DNA of 5,575 bases from Hyphomicrobium_A sp035517115 (GCA_035517115.1 DATIZL010000022.1:1-5575), one strand, 5' to 3'. Positions 1-5,407 are shown, counted from the stretch's first letter. The notes: a model not told the origin generated them from the letters alone. Made by a program: numbers and translations.

Positions 1-726
1 TTCGTATTCGCTGTCGCGCTCGTTTCTCTCGCCGGGGCTGCCCGTGCGGACGGCTACGAGGCGCCGCGGGCGGCGGCGCCCGTCATGCTGCAGGTTTCGA
101 ATTGGACCGGCTTCTACGCCAACGGCGGTGTGGGCTACGGGCTTTGGGACTCGGAGACAACCGTAGTCAACCCGGCCACTGGCGCGTGCGTAATCTGCTC
201 TACTACAGACCACAGCGGCAGAGGTTGGCTAGGTGAAGTTGGTATCGGTTACGACGCGCAGGTCAGCGACAAGATCGTCCTCGGCGCCTTCTTCAACTAC
301 GACTTCTCCAGCATGAAGGGAACGATCGAGGATCAGTTCATCGGCGGTGCCGGCAAGACCGACAACAACTCTACCTGGTTCGTCGGCGCCCGAGGTGGGT
401 GGCTGATGACCCCCTCGGTCCTCAACTATTGGGGTGTTGGCTACACCCAGACCCATTTCGACGGCACAACGCTGAGCAATACCGGGCCGGGAGGTGGGCC
501 GACCGGCTTCACAACCTCCGGCGTCACGCTCGGCGGCTGGTTCCTCAGCGGCGGACTCGAGGTGGCGATGCACGACGGCTGGTTCTGGCGCAGCGAGGTC
601 CGCTATTCGGACTACAGCACCAAAGCGATCTACGAGAACGGCCCAGGCGCGTTCGATATCAACTTCAACCCTGTCGTGGAGACCGCCACGAGCGAGATCG
701 TTTACAAGTTCAACTGGGGCCACTGA
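1..726 (+). CDS. Outer-membrane beta-barrel protein, Omp25/31-like (5' end missing)
   Basis: The frame is open from base 1, so the true start lies upstream. The first visible residues form the end of a Sec signal peptide (hydrophobic FVFAVALVSLAGAARA), with likely cleavage after ARA at residue 16 and a mature N-terminus DGYEAP. Next comes the SNWTGFYANGGVGYG segment (about 33-47), the opening strand typical of rhizobial Omp25/Omp31-type porin-like proteins. The rest alternates short amphipathic strands rich in G, Y, W and F (for example WLGEVGIGYD, WFVGARGGWL, WFLSGGLEVAM, EVRYSDYS) with loops of N, T, G and D, as expected for an eight-stranded OmpA-like barrel. The mature part is about 225 residues, a normal length. 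It ends YKFNWGH, so the usual terminal aromatic residue is followed by two extra residues. One loop has a Cys pair (63 and 66). In the family these are abundant envelope proteins; the exact role here is unknown. A terminator follows directly, so it is the last gene of its transcript. Confidence 0.82.
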   Translation, partial: FVFAVALVSLAGAARADGYEAPRAAAPVMLQVSNWTGFYANGGVGYGLWDSETTVVNPATGACVICSTTDHSGRGWLGEVGIGYDAQVSDKIVLGAFFNYDFSSMKGTIEDQFIGGAGKTDNNSTWFVGARGGWLMTPSVLNYWGVGYTQTHFDGTTLSNTGPGGGPTGFTTSGVTLGGWFLSGGLEVAMHDGWFWRSEVRYSDYSTKAIYENGPGAFDINFNPVVETATSEIVYKFNWGH

Positions 727-750
727 GCCCATCCGTTGAACGAGCGGGGG

Positions 751-787
751 GACTGGTCCTGACTGATGTCGGGGCCAGTCTTTTTTT
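751..787 (+). terminator. Rho-independent terminator of the barrel-protein gene
   Basis: GACTGGTCC (751-759) pairs with GGGCCAGTC (772-780) over nine positions, with one T-G wobble, around a 12-nt loop. Seven T residues follow at once (781-787). It starts 25 nt after the stop codon of the upstream gene. On the minus strand no T tract follows the stem, so it should not serve the convergent hydrolase gene. Confidence 0.88.
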
Positions 788-802
788 GGCGCGCCGCCGC
801 GT

Positions 803-1705
803 CTAGGTGGCGAGAAACTCCTCAAGCGCCCGGTTGAACAGCTCGGGGTTCTGCAGCATGCCGAAGTGGCTGACGCCGGGCAGGAGGACGAACCGCCCTC
901 CCGGGATCGCCCCCGCCATATCCTGTGCGCGCTCCCACTTGATGATCTCGTCGTATTGGCCGACGCACATCGTGGTCGGGCACTTGAGCGTGGCGAGCTT
1001 GCGCTTGGTGATGTGCACCTCGCTGTGCCAGGTCGCCCTGAGGCCGGCGATGAGCTCGGGCCACTTATCGGGCTCGGGCGACAGCGTGCGATACTCCGCC
1101 CTGCAGCGGCTGGAATAGGCCACAAACACCGATGTGCGCCCGCCACCCGCCTTCGCGCCATCATCGCTGAAGTTGGCGCCGAAGGTGAACAGGCGCGCAA
1201 CGCGGTCTGGCCGGTGCATGGCGGTGAGCAGTCCGGTGACGGCGCCGTCGCTCCAGCCGACGAGCGACGCTTTCGGCAGCCGCAAATAGTCCATGAGCGC
1301 GACCACGTCGTCGGCGAAGAGCTCGTAGCCGAAGGCGCTCGAGGTGACGGGGCTCCGCCCATGTCCGCGCGTGTCCATCACGGTCACCGCGTGGGTCCGG
1401 GCGAGGCTCCCGATCTGGTAGGCCCAATAGTTCGAGCTGCCCATGCCCCCGTGCAGCAGCAGCACGGGCTCGCCCTCCCCGAACTGCGCATAGAAGAGCC
1501 GCGTCCCGTTGACCTCGGCGATGCCGCTTCGGTCGGTTTGCGGCAGCTCGGGCGTCGGCGGCAGCGTGAGCCACGGGGTCTGCTCGCGCGTCTTGCCCGC
1601 GGGCTCGCCGTGGAGGGTGCCGGCGCGGCCGCACAGGGCGACGCTCGCAAGCGCCTGCAGGGCGCGGCGGCGCGTGATTTTTGAGGGGAAACGATCCATT
1701 GCCAT
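803..1705 (-). CDS. Alpha/beta hydrolase with Tat-like signal
   Basis: This is a 300-residue serine hydrolase of the alpha/beta fold, probably exported. From the ATG at 1705, residues 11-17 read TRRRALQ, close to the twin-arginine motif (S/T-R-R-x-F-L-K). A short hydrophobic stretch, ALASVALCG, follows. The catalytic part begins near residue 62 (SGIAEVNGTRLFYAQFGEG). It has an oxyanion HGG (85-87), the family stretch DTRGHGRS (about 111-118), the nucleophile elbow GWSDG with Ser152, the acid Asp252 in VGQYDE, and the base His280 in GVSHFGM, so the triad is intact. The cap between strands 6 and 7 is short. The substrate cannot be told; esterase, lactonase and haloperoxidase-like members look alike. 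A TTG at 1774 would extend the frame by 23 residues but would bury the Tat signal, so I prefer ATG 1705, or ATG 1699 two codons on. A weak GGTAG lies upstream. The gene is divergent from aspS and convergent with the barrel-protein gene. Confidence 0.85.
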   Translation of the reverse strand: MAMDRFPSKITRRRALQALASVALCGRAGTLHGEPAGKTREQTPWLTLPPTPELPQTDRSGIAEVNGTRLFYAQFGEGEPVLLLHGGMGSSNYWAYQIGSLARTHAVTVMDTRGHGRSPVTSSAFGYELFADDVVALMDYLRLPKASLVGWSDGAVTGLLTAMHRPDRVARLFTFGANFSDDGAKAGGGRTSVFVAYSSRCRAEYRTLSPEPDKWPELIAGLRATWHSEVHITKRKLATLKCPTTMCVGQYDEIIKWERAQDMAGAIPGGRFVLLPGVSHFGMLQNPELFNRALEEFLAT

Positions 1706-1767
1706 CAATCTACCAGAGTGGGCTTTGGATGGCTTAGCCCATTCCCGCGCCCGCAAGATGGCGAGCC

Positions 1768-1773
1768 TTGACA
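1768..1773 (+). promoter_or_regulatory. Possible -35 element of aspS
   Basis: TTGACA matches the sigma-70 -35 consensus exactly and sits inside a short palindrome, CCTTG-A-CAAGG (1766-1776). The expected -10 position (about 1790-1797, GCTTTTC region) matches poorly. If this is the promoter, transcription would begin near 1803, after the ATG at 1787, and translation of aspS would have to start at the ATG at 1841. The evidence is weak and based on one hexamer. Confidence 0.28.
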
Positions 1774-1786
1774 AGGGGATGACCCC

Positions 1787-3712
1787 ATGCGCTTTTCCCG
1801 CGACTTACAGCGGCAAACGGCGGGCGAAACGGACGGCGCGATGGCGGAGCAGAAGGCGAAAAAGCAGACGAAGGGACGAGCTCCCGTACAGGCCGGCGCG
1901 AGCGCCGGCCTGCACCGCTACCGCTCGCACACCTGCGGGGAACTGCGCGCCTCCGACATCGGGCAAACGGCGCGCCTCTCCGGCTGGGTGCATCGCGTGC
2001 GCGACCACGGCGGCCTTTTGTTCATCGACCTGCGCGACCACTACGGCATCACGCAAGTCGTGGCCGATCCCGACAGCCCTGCCTTCAAGGTCGCCGAGAC
2101 GCTGCGCTCCGAGTGGGTGATCCGCGTCGACGGAGCCGTGCGCGCGCGCCCCGAGGGTACCGTCAATCCGGAGCTGCCGACGGGCGAGGTCGAGCTCTTC
2201 GCCACCGAGATCGAGGTGCTGTCGGCGGCGAAGGAGCTGCCCGTGCCCGTGTTCGGCGAGCCCGACTATCCGGAAGATTTGCGGTTGCAGTACCGCTTTC
2301 TCGATCTGCGCCGCGAGACCCTGCACACGAACATCATGCAGCGGCTGGCGATCGTCGCCTCGATCCGGAAGCGCATGGTGGAGGCGGGCTTCTTCGAGTT
2401 CTCGACGCCCATCCTCACCGCCTCCTCGCCGGAGGGCGCGCGCGACTTCCTCGTGCCTTCGCGCATTCACGCGGGCAAGTTCTACGCGCTGCCGCAGGCG
2501 CCGCAGCAATATAAGCAATTGCTGATGGTGTCGGGCTTCGACCGCTACTTCCAGATCGCGCCCTGCTTCCGCGACGAGGACCCGCGCGCCGACCGCCTGC
2601 CGGGCGAGTTCTACCAGCTCGACGTGGAGATGAGCTTCGTTACTCAGGACGACATCTTTGCCGCGATGGAGCCGGTCATCACCGGCGTGTTCGAGGAATT
2701 CGCTTCTGCGAGTGGAACGGCGAAGTCTGTGACCAAGGGATGGCCGCGCATTCCTTACGACGAGGCGATCCGCAAATACGGCACCGACAAACCCGACCTG
2801 CGCAACCCCGTCGAGATGCAGGATGTGACCGAGCACTTCCGCGGCTCTGGCTTCAAGATCTTCGCCGGCATGATCGAGAAGGATGCGAAGGTGCGCGTGT
2901 GGGCGATCCCCGCCAAGGGTGGCGGCTCACGTGCCTTTTGCGACCGCATGAACGGCTGGGCGCAGGGCGAGGGCCAACCGGGCCTTGCCTACATTTTCTT
3001 TAGAGAAGGCGAAGCTGCCGGCCCCGTGGGCAAGAACCTCGGACCTGAGCGTTCCGCCGCCATCCAGAAGCAGCTTGGCTTGAAGGAAGGCGACGCGGTG
3101 TTCTTCGTCGCCGGCAACCCGGACAAGTTCTACAAGTTTGCGGGCGAGGCGAGGACGCGCATCGGCGAGGAGCTGAAGCTCGTCGACCAATCGAGGTTCG
3201 CGCTCGCCTGGATCGTCGACTTCCCGTTCTACGAGTGGAACGAGGAGGAAAAGAAGATCGACTTCTCGCACAACCCGTTCTCCATGCCGCAGGGCGGGCT
3301 CGCGACGCTCGAAGCCGCCAAGACCGATGAGGAGCGCCTGAAGCTCAAGGCGCACCAGTACGACGTCGTCTGCAACGGCTACGAGATCGCCTCGGGCTCG
3401 GTGCGCAACCACCGCCCCGACACCATGGTCAAGGCCTTCGAGATCACCGGGCTCGGCAAGGCCGAGGTGGAGGCGCGCTTCGGCGGCCTCTACCGTGCGT
3501 TCCAGTACGGCGCGCCGCCGCACGGCGGCATGGCGGCCGGCATCGACCGCATCGTCATGCTCCTGGTCGGGGCCAAGAACCTGCGCGAGGTGACGCTGTT
3601 CCCCATGAACCAGCAGGCGAACGACTTGCTTATGGGCGCGCCCTCCGAGGTGGCGCTGAAGCAGCTGCGCGAATTGCACATCCGCGTCGTCGCGCCGGAG
3701 AAGAAAGAGTAG
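1787..3712 (+). CDS. aspS: Aspartate--tRNA(Asp/Asn) ligase (non-discriminating type)
   Basis: A class IIb aminoacyl-tRNA synthetase that charges tRNA with aspartate in the cytoplasm. Residues from ATG 1787: anticodon-binding OB fold about 43-145 (LHRYRSHTCGELR onward); class II motif 1 in ASIRKRMVEAGFFEFSTPIL (191-210); motif 2 with FRDEDPRADR (261-270); bacterial GAD insertion roughly 310-460; motif 3 GMAAGIDRIVMLL (581-593). The Asp-site segments QYKQLLMVSGFDRYFQI and SGSVRNH are present. His74 in RVRDHGG replaces the Leu found in E. coli AspRS; in bacterial AspRS this His marks enzymes that also charge tRNA-Asn, with Asp-tRNA-Asn then amidated by GatCAB. At 641 residues it is longer than the usual 590-600 because of an N-terminal extension of about 41 residues, rich in Lys and Gln. 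Two starts are possible: ATG 1787 (AAGGGG eight bases upstream) or ATG 1841 (MAEQKAKK). An in-frame TGA at 1769 bars longer forms. The 70-aa gene follows 26 nt downstream. Confidence 0.97.
   Translation: MRFSRDLQRQTAGETDGAMAEQKAKKQTKGRAPVQAGASAGLHRYRSHTCGELRASDIGQTARLSGWVHRVRDHGGLLFIDLRDHYGITQVVADPDSPAFKVAETLRSEWVIRVDGAVRARPEGTVNPELPTGEVELFATEIEVLSAAKELPVPVFGEPDYPEDLRLQYRFLDLRRETLHTNIMQRLAIVASIRKRMVEAGFFEFSTPILTASSPEGARDFLVPSRIHAGKFYALPQAPQQYKQLLMVSGFDRYFQIAPCFRDEDPRADRLPGEFYQLDVEMSFVTQDDIFAAMEPVITGVFEEFASASGTAKSVTKGWPRIPYDEAIRKYGTDKPDLRNPVEMQDVTEHFRGSGFKIFAGMIEKDAKVRVWAIPAKGGGSRAFCDRMNGWAQGEGQPGLAYIFFREGEAAGPVGKNLGPERSAAIQKQLGLKEGDAVFFVAGNPDKFYKFAGEARTRIGEELKLVDQSRFALAWIVDFPFYEWNEEEKKIDFSHNPFSMPQGGLATLEAAKTDEERLKLKAHQYDVVCNGYEIASGSVRNHRPDTMVKAFEITGLGKAEVEARFGGLYRAFQYGAPPHGGMAAGIDRIVMLLVGAKNLREVTLFPMNQQANDLLMGAPSEVALKQLRELHIRVVAPEKKE
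1889..1912 (+). repeat. Perfect 11-bp inverted repeat inside the 5' end of aspS
   Basis: CAGGCCGGCGC (1889-1899) and GCGCCGGCCTG (1902-1912) are exact reverse complements separated by GA. In RNA the closing base pairs would open to make the loop, but the stem remains very strong. It covers codons 35-42 of aspS (QAGASAGL), exactly at the join between the N-terminal extension and the conserved OB fold. It may affect early elongation or be a folding element of the leader; no function is shown. Confidence 0.6.
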
Positions 3713-3738
3713 CGAACGTATCTGCGAAGGACGCCACC

Positions 3739-3951
3739 ATGGCCCACTCCGTCGAGGTGAACATCACGAGCCACCCCTTGAGCCGCGAGGAGAACGGCAT
3801 CGTCTTCGTGGTCGCCGACAACGACGGCAGGTTCGGCGAGCTCACCATCAGCAAGGGCGGTGTGCGCTGGCGCCCGCGCAGCAAGCACCAGCCGCACTTC
3901 ATGACCTGGGCGGAGTTCGACCGCTCCATGCGCGAGGCGCGCAAGGACTGA
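3739..3951 (+). CDS. Conserved-type small hypothetical protein, 70 aa
   Basis: A 70-residue soluble protein with no signal or membrane segment. GAAGGA lies seven bases before the ATG, which supports expression and this start. The order is a short beta-rich N-terminal half (VEVNITSHPL, NGIVFVVADNDGRFGELTISKGGVRWRP), then a basic turn (RSKHQPHF) and a C-terminal helix (MTWAEFDRSMREARKD). The pattern of a strand, FGxLxISKGxxxW and a terminal W-x-x-F helix reminds me of short alphaproteobacterial proteins of about 65 residues annotated as hypothetical. I cannot name a family with confidence. It begins 26 nt after the aspS stop and has no visible promoter, so co-transcription with aspS is likely. 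Function unknown. Confidence 0.75.
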   Translation: MAHSVEVNITSHPLSREENGIVFVVADNDGRFGELTISKGGVRWRPRSKHQPHFMTWAEFDRSMREARKD

Positions 3952-3960
3952 GCCCTTGGA

Positions 3961-4203
3961 TCACTTCCGGTCAGCGGCACGCAACGCGTCGGCGATGGCG
4001 TACAGGCGGTCCATGTCTGCGCTCGCGACCTTGCCGGGAGGCGCGCTCTGCAGGATGCGCACGCAGTCGACCCGCGCAGCTTCCATCACCTCGTCCCCAT
4101 AGTGATTGACGATGAAGCGCGACCACTCGAGCGGCGTGACGCAGTCGCGCGCCGCGTACTCGATGAAGGTCGCCAGTAGGGATCGGGTGATCGGCCTGTC
4201 CAT
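3961..4203 (-). CDS. Small hypothetical protein, 80 aa
   Basis: An 80-residue, mostly helical soluble protein, MDRPITRSLLATFIEYAARD at the start and ADMDRLYAIADALRAADRK at the end. There is no signal peptide, membrane segment or catalytic motif that I recognise. The central part (LEWSRFIVNHYGDEVMEAARVDCVRILQ) suggests a small helical bundle. The ribosome binding site is weak (no clear GGAG within 12 bases of the ATG), which lowers confidence. The gene is convergent with the 70-aa gene, with only nine bases between the two stop codons and no terminator there, so the two transcripts probably overlap at their 3' ends. Residue composition is balanced and unlike the Arg/Pro/Ala-rich translations of the shadow frames around it, which favours a real gene. 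Function unknown. Confidence 0.6.
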   Translation of the reverse strand: MDRPITRSLLATFIEYAARDCVTPLEWSRFIVNHYGDEVMEAARVDCVRILQSAPPGKVASADMDRLYAIADALRAADRK

Positions 4204-4243
4204 GCTCGCGACTATCCGCTGCCTCTACCGGCGGCGCAAGCCG

Positions 4244-4271
4244 GCATGGCGACAATCAAGATTGCATGGCG
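4244..4271. repeat. Short direct repeat enclosing a small palindrome
   Basis: GCATGGCG occurs at 4244-4251 and again at 4264-4271, 20 bases apart (about two helical turns). Between them lies CAATC-AA-GATTG (4253-4264), a 12-bp palindrome. It sits upstream of both the minus-strand 80-aa gene and the ceramidase gene. It could be an operator or chance; there is no independent support. Confidence 0.3.
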
Positions 4272-4330
4272 GCGGTCTTAATACGGCCCCGCTACCTGGG
4301 GCGCGCGCGTGACTCACTGCGAGCTTTCCA

Positions 4331-4391
4331 CCCCTCACCCGCTCGCCCGGCTTGACGCCGGGCTCACGACCTCTCCCTTTGGGAGAGGTGA
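4331..4391 (+). repeat. REP-like palindromic unit, copy A
   Basis: It begins CCCCTCACCCG, continues through a hairpin GCCCGGC-TTGAC-GCCGGGC (4345-4363), and ends with CGACCTCTCCCTTTGGGAGAGG-type sequence whose perfect stem is ACCTCTCCC (4369-4377) with GGGAGAGGT (4381-4389) around a TTT loop. This composition is like short interspersed palindromes I know from rhizobial intergenic regions. A second, diverged copy lies in opposite orientation at 4408-4467. Confidence 0.72.
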
Positions 4392-4407
4392 AGTTGGGCG
4401 CACCCCG

Positions 4408-4467
4408 TCATCTCTCCAGGAGGGAAAGGTCGACGCGAAATGCGCAGCATGAGCGGCGGGTGAGGGG
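4408..4467 (-). repeat. REP-like palindromic unit, copy B (inverted, diverged)
   Basis: Read on the minus strand from 4467, it starts CCCCTCACCCG like copy A. At nearly the same distance (36th base against 37th) it reaches a 25-base tail from CGACCT to TGA that matches copy A at 20 of 25 positions by my count. The middle has diverged and the terminal hairpin is degraded. With copy A it forms a 13-bp perfect inverted repeat at the outer ends (4330-4342 and 4456-4468). Its outer end is 13 nt before the ATG of the ceramidase gene, so it lies in that gene's leader. Confidence 0.65.
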
Positions 4468-4480
4468 TTAGACGGCGGGA

Positions 4481-5227
4481 ATGGACTGGGGCAAGGTCTA
4501 CAGCTACTGCGAGCGCGGCGCAGACCCGTCCTTCTGGGCCGAGCCGCTCAACGCCGTCTCCAACGCCGCCTTCATCCTCGCGGGCCTCGCCGCCGCCTGG
4601 CTGCTCGCGCGCGCCCCGCGCAGAGACCGCGCGCTGTTCGAATGGCTGCTCATCCTCGTCATCCTCGCGATCGGCGTGGGGAGCTTCCTCTTCCACACCT
4701 ACGCCACCGTGTGGGCAATCCCGTTCGACACCATACCCATCTCGCTCTTCATGCTGGGCTACCTCGGCTATGCGCTCTGCCGCTTCGCGCGCCTGCCGTG
4801 GCTCTTCATCATCGCCGCCCTCATCGCCTTCTACGCTTCCGTGCGCTATATGCAGGGCCTCCATTGCGCAAACGAGCTCCTGCCGGTGACGCGCGCCGCG
4901 GGCAAGCGCTGCTTTAACGGGACGCTCGGCTACACGCCGGCCTTCGCCGCGCTGGTGCTGGTCGGCACGCTGCTGTTGGTGCAGGGGCACCGCGCGGCCA
5001 AGTATCTCTTCGCCGCGGCGGCTCTGTTCCTCGCCGCCATGACCTTCCGCACCATCGATCTCGAGGTGTGCACCTGGGCGGTGCGGGGAGGGCGCGGCGT
5101 CGGCACCCACTTCTTATGGCACGCGCTCAACGGGCTCGTGCTCTACGTGCTGATGCTCGCCGCCATCCGCCACGGCGGCCGCAACGATGACGGGAGCATT
5201 GCGCCCGCCGCCCGAAGCGCCCCATAA
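4481..5227 (+). CDS. Ceramidase-family membrane hydrolase (CREST superfamily)
   Basis: A 248-residue integral membrane protein of the alkaline ceramidase family (Pfam Ceramidase type). I count about seven hydrophobic helices, near 26-43, 52-70, 78-100, 104-122, 150-168, 172-189 and 210-230. The zinc and catalytic residues of the superfamily are in place: Ser68 and His72 in GSFLFH, Asp83 in AIPFDTIP, and His210/His214 in THFLWH (HxxxH). The spacing Ser+4 to His and His+11 to Asp equals that of human ACER3 as I remember it. The N-terminal YCERG and WAEPLNAVSN segments correspond to the conserved region that holds the Ca site in ACER3. The predicted reaction is cleavage of an amide-linked acyl chain from ceramide or a similar lipid; the bacterial substrate is unproven. 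The start ATG gives the conserved N-terminus, although the ribosome binding site is poor: GAGGGG lies 13 bases upstream, at the edge of repeat copy B. tRNA-Leu follows after 24 nt. Confidence 0.9.
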   Translation: MDWGKVYSYCERGADPSFWAEPLNAVSNAAFILAGLAAAWLLARAPRRDRALFEWLLILVILAIGVGSFLFHTYATVWAIPFDTIPISLFMLGYLGYALCRFARLPWLFIIAALIAFYASVRYMQGLHCANELLPVTRAAGKRCFNGTLGYTPAFAALVLVGTLLLVQGHRAAKYLFAAAALFLAAMTFRTIDLEVCTWAVRGGRGVGTHFLWHALNGLVLYVLMLAAIRHGGRNDDGSIAPAARSAP

Positions 5228-5228
5228 A
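5199..5228 (+). promoter_or_regulatory. Possible tRNA-Leu promoter overlapping the ceramidase stop
   Basis: TTGCGC (5199-5204), an 18-base spacer and CATAAA (5223-5228) could form a weak sigma-70-type promoter that would start transcription about 15-20 bases before the tRNA. The -10 overlaps the ceramidase TAA stop. Only three of six and four of six bases match consensus, so co-transcription with the ceramidase gene is an equal alternative. Short GC-rich hairpins (GGCCCG-GCG-CGGGCC, 5235-5249) fill the rest of the gap. Confidence 0.3.
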
Positions 5229-5251
5229 GGCGCCGGCCCGGCGCGGGCCAA

Positions 5252-5338
5252 GCGGACGTGGTGGAACTGGTAGACACACAGGACTTAAAATCCTGAGGCT
5301 TAACCGCCGTGAGGGTTCGACTCCCTCCGTCCGCACCA
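5252..5338 (+). tRNA. tRNA-Leu (anticodon UAA)
   Basis: A class II tRNA with a complete cloverleaf. The acceptor stem is GCGGACG (5252-5258) with CGTCCGC (5328-5334), then A73 and an encoded CCA (5336-5338). The D arm holds GTGGAACTGGTAGACAC. The anticodon stem is AGGA-type, CAGGA (5279-5283) with TCCTG (5291-5295), and the loop CTTAAAA gives anticodon TAA at 5286-5288, which reads UUA and UUG. The long variable arm (5296-5310) has a GGC/GCC stem, as leucine tRNAs do. The T arm is GAGGG-TTCGACT-CCCTC (5311-5327). UUA is a rare codon in DNA this GC-rich. An integrase-like gene starts 123 nt downstream, so this tRNA is a likely integration target. Confidence 0.97.
5311..5338 (+). other. Probable attachment site (att) at the tRNA-Leu 3' end
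   Basis: Tyrosine integrases commonly recombine in the T arm and 3' end of a tRNA gene and leave an intact tRNA on one side of the element. Here an intact tRNA-Leu is followed by an integrase-like gene and a drop in G+C. The T-arm-to-CCA segment is therefore the best candidate for the crossover core. No second copy is present in this window, so the exact core and the other end cannot be set. Confidence 0.45.
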
Positions 5339-5407
5339 AATCGGGACAAGGGCGGCTCCTATCCCTTGATCAGGCGAGAATCCCTCTATTTTGCGGCGTT
5401 TCTGGCA

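Noticed and set aside
229..1362. 377-aa minus-strand frame
   Set aside because: It is a shadow frame. It overlaps the barrel protein and the triad-bearing hydrolase frame, and its composition (long Ser/Pro/Arg/Ala runs) is typical of out-of-frame GC-rich DNA.
866..1684. 272-aa plus-strand frame antisense to the hydrolase
   Set aside because: No recognisable motif, Arg/Ala/Gly-rich, and the opposite strand encodes a hydrolase with full catalytic triad.
1772..1774. TTG start for the hydrolase, giving 323 aa
   Set aside because: It would add 23 residues before the Tat-like signal, which must be near the N-terminus, and would overlap the likely aspS promoter region.
1805..3679. Long minus-strand frames (343 and 250 aa) antisense to aspS
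   Set aside because: They mirror the codon structure of aspS in high-GC DNA. The Leu/Arg/Val/His-rich translations have no domain.
4106..4312. 68-aa plus-strand frame over the 80-aa gene and the spacer
   Set aside because: No ribosome binding site, no family pattern, and it overlaps the better minus-strand candidate.
4331..4467. CRISPR-like array or rho-independent terminator in the spacer
   Set aside because: There are only two inverted copies with no regular spacers, and no T tract follows the stems, so neither a CRISPR array nor a classic terminator fits.
4364..5110. 248-aa minus-strand frame antisense to the ceramidase
   Set aside because: Glu/Arg/Gly-rich shadow that also runs through the repeat pair. 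The plus strand has conserved CREST residues.
5127..5349. Minus-strand frames of about 70 aa across the tRNA, with peptides such as RTEGVEPSRRLSLRILSP and GGSRTLTAVKPQDFKS
   Set aside because: These are well-known spurious translations antisense to leucine tRNA genes, of the kind AntiFam was built to remove. The tRNA explains the sequence.
5347..5368. CAAGGG/CCCTTG stem after the tRNA as terminator
   Set aside because: The stem has only six base pairs, a 10-base loop and no following T tract.
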